Positions 1 through 7,717 of a stretch of 64,000 bases of DNA are shown here, piece after piece. Each line of letters starts with the position of its first letter. The first letter of the stretch is position 1. A program made the position numbers and the translations under genes. The stretch is taken from assembly GCA_900314655.1 (NCBI GenBank), contig OMWC01000010.1, positions 1-64,000 on the forward strand. The letters are read 5' to 3'. The stretch comes from an uncultured Prevotellaceae bacterium (GTDB lineage Bacteria > Bacteroidota > Bacteroidia > Bacteroidales > Bacteroidaceae). The notes below the pieces were generated by a model. It saw only the letters and a list, made by a program, of their open reading frames with translations. It had not been told where the DNA came from and made no database searches.

Positions 1-94
1 TACAAATTCAAAACCGTTGACTCTCAAAATTGCTCGTAAAAGACTGTAATTCAATTATTTCAAAGACCGATTAGTCCACTTTAACGGGACAGTA

Positions 95-1720
95 GTGAAC
101 AGCAGTCTTAAACTATCGGACAACAAGACATTAAAGATGAACGCCGGATATGCCTATTCGCACGGGCATCATTCCTACGGTGACGTGAAAGCCTATTATG
201 CAGGAGACACTACTATCGTCATAGAGCAAACAAAGGACTATTTTGCCACGAAGAAAGCGCCTTCTTTCACACTGGAGTACAAGAATAATTCGGCTAAAGC
301 CTATATCGTCAACTCGTTCTCGTCGAATGCTTCGTTCAAGACGGCAGAATTGCCAACCATCCGAAATGCCCTCATGACGCAGCAGCGCCAGACACTTGAC
401 GCCTATAACTTATCCAACGAACTTACGGCAAACTGGCGGCGTGGACATTGGAGCATCAACACCTCCAATGTCATGCAACTGTCCGTCTCACCCAATGCTC
501 AACTGGATATAAAATATAACAACCAAGTTGTTTCACAATGGATGAAATCACTGAATTTCTCCGTGGCAGAGAGGATTTCTGGAACCTACATTAAAAACAG
601 GGCGCGGATATATCTGCCACTGGCTCTGCAATATAAACGGCAGAACATGCGTACCTCTTTGGAAGATGACAACCAGACAACCATTGGCAATAGCAGCGCG
701 TTTGACAACTACAGGCTCTCATTCTCTCCTCAGTACGAATATACGGCGCCCAGCCTGAATGTTCGCGCGGCACTTGCCACTCATGCCGACTACATAAGCC
801 ACCATGACCATAACAACAATCAAGATATATCACACTTCACGCTGTCCTTTTGCCCAGAGGCAGACATTAGCTATAAACTTACACCAAGGGCAACGATTAC
901 GACAAAAGCCAGCTATAAGCGTTCCCTTGGTGACATCAGGGATTTCCTCCTGTATCCTATACGAACCGACATCCTTACGGAGCGTCTTTCAATGGGCGAA
1001 TTGTCTGACAAAAAAGTCCTTACGGCAAAGGTCCGCTTTGACTACAAGTTCCCCATCAGCCAGTGGTTCTTTAATATGGACTGCACGTATCGTAATACAA
1101 AATCAAATAGCATAACCTCGCAAGTCGTTACTGACAACTTGATTGCGTATGTTGATGTTCCACGGTTACACAGTGCTGACAAGTTCACATCGTCTGTCAG
1201 TGCCGTAAAGCGGTTTCAGTCTATCGGCACCAAACTGTCATTAAGTCTACAATATTCTTGGAGTCGTCAGCAGGTTATGCAAAACGCATCGCTGATTGGA
1301 ACGACCAGCGAGAGCCTCGCTATCATCCCATCCGTCATATCCAAGCCTTTCGGTTTTCTGGAGTTCTCTTACGAAGGCCAGATGCGCAAGGCATCATCAA
1401 AATATCTCGCAACCAGAAGAAGTCTCTGGCAGCAAGACCATAGCCTGAAGTTTATCCTGTCACCATGGAAAACCTTCCTGGTTCACGTAGGGAGCGATAT
1501 TGCAAAGAGAGACATCAGCGATGATGTTTCCAAGACCATCGTGCTGTACGACTGTGGCCTCTCTTATCGACAAAAAGCGTTCAAATATAGCCTGAACCTG
1601 AACAACATCTTCAATCAACGGCAGTATACCTATACCGAATACAGTACGGTTAATACATACACCTATCAATACAACCTTCGAGGAAGGGAATTCCTTTTAG
1701 CGATTTCTTATACATTATAA
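95..1720 (+). CDS. TonB-linked outer-membrane receptor, barrel part only (5'-truncated)
   Basis: This is the C-terminal beta-barrel of a TonB-linked outer-membrane protein, a class that imports substrates across the outer membrane. The 541 residues show amphipathic strands rich in Tyr, Thr and Ser and end in a barrel-type terminus (AISYTL). No signal peptide, regulatory domain or plug is present, although full-length members have about 800-1000 residues. The frame is closed upstream by TAA at 47-49, so the GTG at 95 is only the first possible start and the gene looks broken. A beta-propeller gene follows after 6 bases, a pairing common in Bacteroidales. The class is clear; substrate is unknown. 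Confidence 0.7.
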   Translation: MNSSLKLSDNKTLKMNAGYAYSHGHHSYGDVKAYYAGDTTIVIEQTKDYFATKKAPSFTLEYKNNSAKAYIVNSFSSNASFKTAELPTIRNALMTQQRQTLDAYNLSNELTANWRRGHWSINTSNVMQLSVSPNAQLDIKYNNQVVSQWMKSLNFSVAERISGTYIKNRARIYLPLALQYKRQNMRTSLEDDNQTTIGNSSAFDNYRLSFSPQYEYTAPSLNVRAALATHADYISHHDHNNNQDISHFTLSFCPEADISYKLTPRATITTKASYKRSLGDIRDFLLYPIRTDILTERLSMGELSDKKVLTAKVRFDYKFPISQWFFNMDCTYRNTKSNSITSQVVTDNLIAYVDVPRLHSADKFTSSVSAVKRFQSIGTKLSLSLQYSWSRQQVMQNASLIGTTSESLAIIPSVISKPFGFLEFSYEGQMRKASSKYLATRRSLWQQDHSLKFILSPWKTFLVHVGSDIAKRDISDDVSKTIVLYDCGLSYRQKAFKYSLNLNNIFNQRQYTYTEYSTVNTYTYQYNLRGREFLLAISYTL

Positions 1721-1726
1721 TGCCTT

Positions 1727-2764
1727 ATGATTAGTAGTTTTTTATTTTCAATTCTTCTATTCTCCATGCCTGCTGAACCAACAGCAGAAGATGAAGTTCT
1801 GTCAGAGTTTAGAACCATAGAAAAAGGAAAGACAGAGCAAGTCGACTTTCCGAAGAACGAGATTCTGAATCCTATCATGATTGCCTGCACAGACAAGGCT
1901 ATTGCTCTCTCTAATATCTTCAAGCCTACTTACCTCTCTCTGTATGATTATAGAAATCGCTCTTTCGTGGGCCAATTTCTCCATGCGGGGAGAGGAGCAG
2001 ATGAGGTGAGTATGATGATGACCTTCAAATCAGAAAGCGACGGTTTTCATTTCTGGGACCCGAATAAGCATTTGCTCTCTTCAGTAAAAGCAGATACCCC
2101 ATGGCTTATCAGTAAATCCGTCAGTTTCGCAAAGGCCAATAGCCAGATATTCAAGGCGTATCGCATCAATGATGATACAAGTTTTGGCACAGGGCCATTT
2201 CAAGGTCATCCGTTTGCCATCTTAAACAATAAGACTGATTCTGCCACAACACTCTTTGGCATCTACCCTTTGTCTGAAGAGGAAAATCTGAACGACACCC
2301 AAAAGGCGTATGCCTGTCAGTGGAACTGCCATTATGAGCCAGGGCGGAAAAGGATGGCCGCAGCAACGACCTGCGGGTCATTCATTGCATTCTACGACTT
2401 GAAGGATTTAAATGAACCGGCGTTAGTTTGTAGAAAGGGAAATATTCTGCCAAAGTTTGTAAAGGCAAAGGGCGGTACGGTCAAATTTCTCCCGGACAAC
2501 ACCTATGGCTTTATTGACGTAACAGGCAATGCTCATTATTGTGTTGCCCTTTATTGGGGGAAGCGCAATGATGATTTCCCAAAAGACATATATGGTGGAA
2601 ACATGCTCCTTATTTATGACTGGAATGGCAAGCCCATTAGGGCTATCAAACTCGAAAACATTTATCGGGCAATTACCATCACACCCGATTCTGACACAAT
2701 CCTTTTGGTGAGAAAGAATAGTACTGGTGAATTTGTGGTAGAGAGACTTCAGTTGCCAAAGTGA
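1727..2764 (+). CDS. BF3164-family six-bladed beta-propeller protein
   Basis: A 345-residue TolB-like propeller protein of the BF3164 type. The first 15 or so residues are hydrophobic (SFLFSILLFSMPA) and look like a signal peptide. I see no lipobox Cys, unlike most relatives, which are lipoproteins. The body carries the family's pattern of short beta repeats, for example FLHAGRGADEVSMM near residue 82 and a late WNGKPIRAIKLE blade. It starts 6 bases after the receptor stop, so the two are probably co-transcribed and may work together at the outer membrane. The exact role of this family is not known. The ATG at 1727 is the only start that keeps the signal peptide. Confidence 0.7.
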   Translation: MISSFLFSILLFSMPAEPTAEDEVLSEFRTIEKGKTEQVDFPKNEILNPIMIACTDKAIALSNIFKPTYLSLYDYRNRSFVGQFLHAGRGADEVSMMMTFKSESDGFHFWDPNKHLLSSVKADTPWLISKSVSFAKANSQIFKAYRINDDTSFGTGPFQGHPFAILNNKTDSATTLFGIYPLSEEENLNDTQKAYACQWNCHYEPGRKRMAAATTCGSFIAFYDLKDLNEPALVCRKGNILPKFVKAKGGTVKFLPDNTYGFIDVTGNAHYCVALYWGKRNDDFPKDIYGGNMLLIYDWNGKPIRAIKLENIYRAITITPDSDTILLVRKNSTGEFVVERLQLPK

Positions 2765-2991
2765 ATTGGTCAGCCCACGCCTTTCGTTCCTTAAATAGGC
2801 CATTTTTTATTATACTCGAACTAAAATGAGAAAATCTATCTTTCATCAAGACTCACTTCATCCACCATGAATAAAGGATGGTTGGTTTTTTATTTGTTCA
2901 AAGTACTTCTTGTCGAACCCTAAAATATGTGATTTTTCTATGAGTCCATAAGATATTTTCAAAAATGTGTCGGAATGTGAAGGGAAAATAG

Positions 2992-2999
2992 TACCTTTG
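2992..2999 (+). promoter_or_regulatory. Bacteroidota -7 promoter box (rod RNA A)
   Basis: TACCTTTG matches the TAnnTTTG box of the main sigma factor in this phylum. It lies just before a strongly structured stretch without a reading frame, so it probably starts a non-coding RNA near 3005. Confidence 0.6.
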
Positions 3000-3004
3000 C
3001 ACCC

Positions 3005-3214
3005 ACAACATATTTATTGGAAAAAGAGCAGTAGGTTACTCTTAGAATCTCCGAATCATACCCGCCAGTATCAGGATCAGATTCTATGCCTAATTGCAAC
3101 CGACGCGCTCCTCATTTCATAATGAGGTGTGCGTTTTAACGGTTTGTAGGTATAGGAAATGATCCTTGGCGGGTATTTTTCGGAGACTACAATCCTAGTA
3201 CACCTCCCTTTTTT
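3005..3214 (+). ncRNA. Rod-shaped structured RNA A
   Basis: The stretch between a TACCTTTG promoter and a T6 run folds into one long rod. The paired arms are 3048-3055 with 3179-3186 (8 of 8 bases), 3059-3067 with 3167-3175 (9 of 9), 3073-3079 with 3160-3166 (7 of 7), and an apical CCTCATT/AATGAGG stem. A small 5' hairpin (AAGAG/CTCTT) precedes it. The shape recalls 6S RNA or the Bacteroidales-1 motif, both of which are promoter-bounded structured RNAs in this group, but there is no large central bubble. It does not have the apical consensus of SRP RNA. The identity is inferred; the fold is seen directly. Confidence 0.5.
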
Positions 3215-3306
3215 GAGGGGCTTTCAATAAACAAGTAGGTGACATGACTGGATTGTTACATTCCACCAAGTGATATTTTATTTTTATTAACGCCGCGGGC
3301 GTATGA

Positions 3307-3927
3307 ATGTACCCGTGGCAAGTCATTAAGTATTTTAACGGAAACGTGAATATGAATCATCATGGAGAAGACCCGGACAATCTGGGCGGACTCGGCGACA
3401 TGCTGCCTGCCGATGTCCTGAAGAAGTTGAACAATCTGCTGGAGCAACTGCACCGGGCAGAGCATCCTCAACCAGGCAGCAACATCATCAATATCTACAC
3501 ATCTGGTAACCAGCACATAGACAATCAATACGTTTTTGACGGAAAGGTGCTGGAAAAGTCATTCAAAACGAATCAAAGGGAAGGAGAATCCAAGTCGGAA
3601 ATTCCACCGCCCGAAGCGATGGTCTGGGCTGTGGAAAAGACAGTGAATGACGGCCACTGGTGGGGCAACATATCATGGAGCGTGGCCTATCGCATCTATC
3701 AGATGATGGGCTATCAGGGTACTGTGAGCCAGTTTGTGCGAGACGTGTCGCAATGGCCGTTCACTATGCCCATCCGCTATGACTGCAACGACGATGCCGT
3801 GAGCAAACCCATCCGCACAGGAAAAATGTCACGAAGTCTTGACAAGTGGGCCGAGGACGGCGCATCGTCACAGTTTATCATCTTGGGCAAAGAACTGATG
3901 AAAGCACTGGCTCAATTCCGTAAATGA
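3307..3927 (+). CDS. Conserved-looking unknown protein of the VapE cassette
   Basis: A 206-residue protein with no motif I recognise. It is rich in Asn, Gln and His in the first half, and carries an aromatic stretch (GHWWGNISWSVAYRIYQMMG) near residue 118. No signal peptide or membrane segment is seen. A second ATG at 3352, giving MNHHGEDPDN, is an equally good start. It sits directly upstream of the BT4734/VapE gene, separated by an operator-like repeat, and is probably part of the same accessory cassette. Function unknown. Confidence 0.55.
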   Translation: MYPWQVIKYFNGNVNMNHHGEDPDNLGGLGDMLPADVLKKLNNLLEQLHRAEHPQPGSNIINIYTSGNQHIDNQYVFDGKVLEKSFKTNQREGESKSEIPPPEAMVWAVEKTVNDGHWWGNISWSVAYRIYQMMGYQGTVSQFVRDVSQWPFTMPIRYDCNDDAVSKPIRTGKMSRSLDKWAEDGASSQFIILGKELMKALAQFRK

Positions 3928-3967
3928 TTCCGAAAGTTCCGAAAAACATTCCGAGGTTCCGACGATT
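3926..3967 (+). repeat. 21-bp direct repeat with TTCCGA boxes before the VapE gene
   Basis: Two 21-bp copies (3926-3946 and 3947-3967) each hold a pair of TTCCG boxes spaced 8-9 bases apart; a fifth TTCCG is at 3916. The repeat ends about 25 bases before a TAAATTTG box at 3992-3999. It has the layout of a repressor-binding array for the VapE promoter. This is inference. Confidence 0.45.
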
Positions 3968-3991
3968 TTTGTCGGGGTCTTTTATTTTGCG

Positions 3992-3999
3992 TAAATTTG
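3992..3999 (+). promoter_or_regulatory. -7 promoter box of the VapE gene
   Basis: TAAATTTG fits the TAnnTTTG consensus and lies 20 bases before the ATG at 4019. Confidence 0.45.
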
Positions 4000-4271
4000 G
4001 GCGCAAAATTCTATCACAATGGAAGTATCTGTATTTCGAAATTTCTGGGACAAGGAGCCCCGGAGCAGTACGCTGGAGGCGATGGTGGAGGCCATTCGGA
4101 GCGATGGACGGACGCGGGAACTGACGCTGGGATTCAGGCAGCACCACTTGGACTCGCTGAAGAACGAGAGTATGCTGTTTGCCGTGCCGTGCGTGTTCGT
4201 GGGCGGCAAGGCGCAGAAGAATGTGGCGAGACTGACGGGGGTGAGCATGGTGGACTTTGACCACGTTTTAA

Positions 4272-4299
4272 GTGAAAAGTTAAGAGTTAAGAGTGAAGA
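4272..4299 (+). repeat. 7-bp-period repeat inside the VapE gene
   Basis: Four heptads of the form GT(G/T)AA(A/G)A follow each other in frame and encode the LSEKLRVKSEEL stretch. Similar heptads occur at 7612-7639, in that case in a leader region. Confidence 0.7.
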
Positions 4300-5041
4300 A
4301 TTGGCTACCGCCATGAAAACTCTTCGCCAGAAGATTGTTTCTGATCCGCACACGCTGCTGTGCTACACCACCATCAGCGGCGAGGGGCTGCGGGTGCTGT
4401 TCCGCTATGAGCTGGACGAGGCGTTTCCGCTGAAGCAGCAGATGAAGTACTACCGCAAGGCGTTTGCGGCGGGCAATGCGCACTACGAGCGGCTGACGGG
4501 AGCCGTGGCGGACGAGAAGTGCAAGAACGTGACGCGGCTGACGGTGGTGGCGCACGACGGCGAGGTGTACTTCAACCCGCAGGCCGAGGCGTTCACGGCG
4601 GAATGGATAGGCCGCGAGTGGGAGCAGATGCAGCAGCCGATGAAGGAAGACCGGAAGCGTAGCCGCGAACTGGTCCGCATCCGTGCGCTCTACCGGAAGA
4701 TCATCAAACCGGAGGTGGAGGGCGAAGGGGCGGTATATGCGCCCGGCTCGCACAACGACTACGTGATGCGGGTGGGCTACCGGCTCAACCAGTTCGGATT
4801 CTCACTGGAAGCGGCTACGGAGTGGGCGGTCGCGGAGTTTGCCGACTACGACAAGGCTGCGAGTGTCATTGCGTCGTGCTATGAGAAAACCGAGGAACAC
4901 GGCAGTCGTGGCGGGCAGAAGCGCTGTTACGGAAAGGATACGGACAGTCGCGGTTTTGCCAGCGTGGAGGAGATTGAGGCGTTTCTGACGGAGCACGTGA
5001 AGTTGCGGCGCAATGTGATCACGTCAAGGACGGAGTTCTGG

Positions 5042-5118
5042 CGAATTTGCAATTCGACAGAAGCGGGAAGCGAATTTGAAATTCGCAACTCACCGCCGTC
5101 AGATTGCAAATCTGACGG
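5042..5118 (+). repeat. Three palindromes spaced 29 bp apart inside the VapE gene
   Basis: Perfect palindromes lie at 5042-5056 (arms CGAATT), 5070-5086 (arms GCGAATTT) and 5096-5118 (arms CCGTCAGATT). Their centres are at 5049, 5078 and 5107, exactly 29 bases apart. The block is in frame and codes a Ser/Asn/Cys-rich insert. It looks like a small repeat element inserted in coding DNA. Confidence 0.75.
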
Positions 5119-6254
5119 AACATGGGTGCCCATCAGCGACACGAAGGTGAACTCGTTGTGGAAGGATATGGCGAAAATGAAGCGGGTGAACGTGCAGGAC
5201 ATCTACCGCATCATTGAGAGTGACTTTGTCAGGGAGTTTCATCCGTTCCGTGAGTATCTGGACAACCTCAATCCCTCTCCGAATGGCGAGGGGAGCGACT
5301 ACATCCGCGAACTGGCGGAGACGGTGCGGGTGAAGGGCGGAGATGAGGAGCAGGAACTCTTCTACCTGTACCTGAAGAAGTGGCTGGTGGCGATGGTGGC
5401 GGCATGGGTGGACGAGAGCGTGGTGAACAACGTCATCCTGGTGCTGATCGGCGAGCAGGGATCGTACAAGACGACCTGGTTCAACTACCTGCTGCCGCCG
5501 GAACTGAAGCTGTACTTCTACACCAAGACCAACTCGAACCGCATGACGAAGGACGACCTGCTGACGCTGGCGCAATACGGCTTGGTGTGCTGCGAAGAGC
5601 TGGACACGATGTCGCCCCGTGACCTAAACCAGCTGAAGGCGGCAGTGACGATGCCGAGCATCGACGAGCGGGCAGCATACGCCCACTACCACGAGCACCG
5701 CAAGCACATCGCCTCGTTCTGCGGCACAGGCAACAACGTGCAGTTCCTGAGCGACCCGACGGGCAACCGCCGCTGGCTGCCGTTCGAGATTGAGCAGATC
5801 CGCAATCCGCGCGACCATCCCTTCAACTACGAGGGCATCTACGCCGAGGCCTACGGGCTGTACAATAGCGGCTTCCAGTTCTGGTTCGACCAAGACGAGA
5901 TCCGTAGACTCAGCCGTCACAACGAGCACTACGAGACCCCGAAGCAGGAGCGCGAACTGGTGGACGTCTATTTCCGCAAGCCGAGCGAACAGGAGGGCGG
6001 CGAGTTCATGCCCGTAGCCGTGCTATGCAGATTGTCGGCGGCAACACCGTACAACAGCTCAGCGACGTGCGGTTAGGGCGTGCCTTCCGTGACCTCGGCT
6101 TTACGTGCAAGCGCAACAGCCAGGGCCGCGGATACATCGTCGTGTGCCGGACTGCGGAGGAAATCAAATCCCGCCAGCGCATGCTTGCGGCAAGTGATGA
6201 CGATAGCGAAGCGGAAGAGCCGATACCCTTCTAATGGTCAAGGCTCAATGTAAG

Positions 6255-6390
6255 TGACACATGACGGATGTGACGGATAATACACTGAATCCCTCGTGCG
6301 TGTACGCAGGAACTTTTGGCAACGGACAACACTTCCTGCGTACGCAAGAGGGGAATCGGGAAACCATGTGTCATGTCCGTCATCCGTCAT
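6255..6390. repeat. Large imperfect inverted repeat (hairpin)
   Basis: The inner arms, 6291-6312 and 6333-6353, pair over CCCTC, TGCG and TACGCAGGAA with a 2-base bulge. The outer arms both contain ATGACGGATG-type sequence (6262-6277 and 6370-6389, reverse strand). It separates the VapE gene from the small HTH gene. A short open frame over it is not convincing as a gene. It may be an RNA hairpin, terminator or recombination relic. Confidence 0.6.
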
Positions 6391-6414
6391 TGAATTTACT
6401 AGTGTACCGTTTAC

Positions 6415-6458
6415 GCATCGTAAATGATAGACTTAGGCATCGTAAACGATACATTTAG
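6415..6458. repeat. 22-bp tandem repeat, two units (array R1)
   Basis: Two 22-bp units (6415-6436 and 6437-6458) both begin GCATCGTAAA. On the reverse strand each reads as TTTAC...GTAA-type arms plus a spacer ending in ATC or AC, the same architecture as the array at 35458-35611. Confidence 0.7.
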
Positions 6459-6476
6459 ACTAAAATTGAATTAGAC

Positions 6477-6659
6477 ATGAAAGCAATGACAAAACAACAA
6501 CTGGCTGACTGCGCAGGAGTGTCGGTAAGGACGCTGATGAACTGGTGCCGGCCCTACCGCAAGGAGCTGGCCCGGATGGGCATGACGCCGGGCATGAGGG
6601 TGCTGCCGCCACGCATCGTGAAGTGGATGTCTGAGCGGTTCTGCATCGACATCGGATGA
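6477..6659 (+). CDS. Small helix-turn-helix protein
   Basis: A 60-residue basic protein. Residues 5-30 (KQQLADCAGVSVRTLMNWCR) read as a helix-turn-helix, and the end (LPPRIVKWMSERFCIDIG) is a second conserved-looking block. Proteins of this kind recur between VapE and HU genes in Bacteroidales cassettes, so it may be the local DNA-binding regulator. The MKAMT start at 6477 is used; the Met at codon 4 is an alternative. It is probably transcribed with the VapE gene or from a promoter in the repeat-rich leader. Confidence 0.65.
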   Translation: MKAMTKQQLADCAGVSVRTLMNWCRPYRKELARMGMTPGMRVLPPRIVKWMSERFCIDIG

Positions 6660-6671
6660 CTCGCAGGGGTG

Positions 6672-6696
6672 GGGGCGCCAGTTGCCGTTGCGCCCC
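6672..6696. terminator. GC-rich hairpin after the HTH gene
   Basis: Arms GGGGCGC (6672-6678) and GCGCCCC (6690-6696) enclose an 11-base loop. No T run follows, so terminator activity is uncertain. Confidence 0.4.
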
Positions 6697-6763
6697 TACC
6701 CTATAGTCTTTACGCGAATTGCCTCTATAGTTTCACATTTTGCAGAATGTGTAGAGAGATGCT

Positions 6764-7081
6764 CTATTTCTTGCGTTTTTTCGGTTCTGGCAAAGCCTTG
6801 CAAGTCTCGCGGACGAGAGCAGAAAGATAGTCGCGGTCGTCCACATCGGCGATGTAGAAATAGTCCTTCGCTCCCTCATAGGGCGGGCGCAGTTCTTCCT
6901 TTCTTAATAAGGCACGGCCGGCTTCGGTAGGTTTCAGATAGAAACGGTCGTCGCATATCAGTCCGAAGATCTTGCCGTCGCAATAGATGCCATAGTCGCC
7001 GAACATCTTCTTGACCGCTATCTCTCCTGCGCCGCCACATTGGTCGGCTATATACTGAACGAAATCTGCGTTGCTTGCCAT
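6764..7081 (-). CDS. TfoX N-terminal domain protein
   Basis: A 105-residue protein with the TfoX/Sxy N-terminal fold: FVQYIADQCG near the start, then VKKMFGDYGIYCDGKIFGLI, which carries the typical MFG.YG motif, and FYIADVDD later. In gammaproteobacteria TfoX activates competence genes. Stand-alone N-domain proteins in Bacteroidota have no proven role. It starts 11 bases after the HigA-like gene stop, so both form a two-gene leftward operon. The lysine-rich end (PEPKKRKK) is intact. Confidence 0.8.
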   Translation of the reverse strand: MASNADFVQYIADQCGGAGEIAVKKMFGDYGIYCDGKIFGLICDDRFYLKPTEAGRALLRKEELRPPYEGAKDYFYIADVDDRDYLSALVRETCKALPEPKKRKK

Positions 7082-7092
7082 GACACCTAAAT

Positions 7093-7437
7093 TTAGAATA
7101 TGGCTGCAATACGGCGAATCTGCTTCAGCTTCTCCATGAACGAGGCATCGCGCTCAGCCATCAGCATGTCGTATTCGTTCTGCATGGCCAGCAAGGGGGC
7201 AGCATCCACGCCGAGGGCTGCCTCCATCATCATGGCCAGTTCAGGACTGAGCGAACGCTTACCGTTCAGCATCTCGTTGAAAGCAGAGTAGGAAATGCCT
7301 ATCTGCTTGGCCAGTCCTCGCTGCGAAATGCCACGATATTCCAATTCGTCCTTCAGCACCTCGCCGGGGTGTGTGGGCTGATAGGGCTTCAGGTTGTTTG
7401 CTATCATCTGCGGGTCTATTCCTTCAAGTGTCGTCAT
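7093..7437 (-). CDS. higA: HigA-family antitoxin-like HTH protein, no toxin beside it
   Basis: A 114-residue XRE-type regulator with the HigA opening PTHPGEVLKDELEYRGISQ at about residues 21-39, then the HTH LAKQIGISYSAFNEMLNGKR. HigA normally binds and silences the HigB ribonuclease and represses its own operon. No higB is visible on either side: upstream is a promoter with palindrome, downstream is the TfoX-N gene. It is therefore an orphan antitoxin, or the TfoX-N protein has taken the partner position. Family assignment is firm; function is open. Confidence 0.8.
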   Translation of the reverse strand: MTTLEGIDPQMIANNLKPYQPTHPGEVLKDELEYRGISQRGLAKQIGISYSAFNEMLNGKRSLSPELAMMMEAALGVDAAPLLAMQNEYDMLMAERDASFMEKLKQIRRIAAIF

Positions 7438-7477
7438 GTTTCGTCCTCCTGTTCATTTAGAAGCTATCATACGACTG

Positions 7478-7485
7478 CAAAGGTA
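7478..7485 (-). promoter_or_regulatory. -7 box of the higA-tfoX operon
   Basis: The reverse strand reads TACCTTTG, about 40 bases before the higA start. Confidence 0.6.
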
Positions 7486-7499
7486 ATAAAAAAAATTGA

Positions 7500-7534
7500 T
7501 TGTTCGCAAATTAATGAACAATTTCTTTGAACAA
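7500..7534. promoter_or_regulatory. TTGTTC/GAACAA operator-like palindrome
   Basis: TTGTTC (7500-7505) and GAACAA (7516-7521) form a palindrome over the -33 region of the higA promoter, with a third half-site GAACAA at 7529-7534. It is the likely autoregulatory site of the HigA-like protein. Confidence 0.5.
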
Positions 7535-7592
7535 TAAGCAGCATTATCGGGCTCAAACTGCATGAAGCGGAAAACGCCAACGGGAAATGTCG

Positions 7593-7600
7593 TACCTTTG
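7593..7600 (+). promoter_or_regulatory. -7 box of the HU-like gene
   Basis: TACCTTTG, 118 bases before the chosen HU-like start. The leader contains a 7-bp-period repeat. Confidence 0.6.
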
Positions 7601-7611
7601 CATTGTAAAAA

Positions 7612-7639
7612 ATGAAGAGTGAAAAGTGAAGAGTGAAGA
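7612..7639 (+). repeat. 7-bp-period repeat in the HU-like gene leader
   Basis: Four heptads (ATGAAGA, GTGAAAA, GTGAAGA, GTGAAGA) follow the promoter. They are the same type as those inside the VapE gene at 4272-4299. Confidence 0.65.
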
Positions 7640-7717
7640 ATGGATCCACTAACACCCATCACCAATCACCCATCACCCAAGAACCAATTGTTTAACCAAC
7701 AAAAAACTGTAACAACT

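Larger units (their letters stand above)
4019..6234 (+). pseudogene. BT4734-like/VapE primase-helicase-like protein, frameshifted near the C terminus
   Basis: The N-terminal part (about residues 1-200) matches BT4734-like domains (MVDFDHV near residue 77). The C-terminal part is a VapE-type P-loop domain: Walker A GEQGSYKT near residue 480, an acidic CCEELD strand, and the GTGNNVQFLSDPTGNRRW signature near residue 570. Such proteins are phage- and mobile-element-derived helicase/primase-like factors. The frame ends at 6076 with an unrelated tail. The expected C-terminal helix-rich part (MQIVGGNTVQQLSDVRLGRA) continues in another frame from 6025 to 6234. Loss of one base between about 6018 and 6025 explains both. 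Two in-frame repeat insertions (4272-4299 and 5042-5118) lengthen the protein. A frameshifted but still expressed protein is possible. Confidence 0.8.

Noticed and set aside
3005..3214. SRP 4.5S RNA for RNA A
   Set aside because: The conserved apical loop and asymmetric loop of SRP RNA are not present.
6261..6458. A 65-codon frame after the VapE gene
   Set aside because: It runs through a hairpin and the 22-bp repeats, and its composition looks random.
7640..7717. Longer start for the HU-like gene at 7640
   Set aside because: The extra residues are coded by a repeat and TCACC-rich leader and do not fit the family opening.
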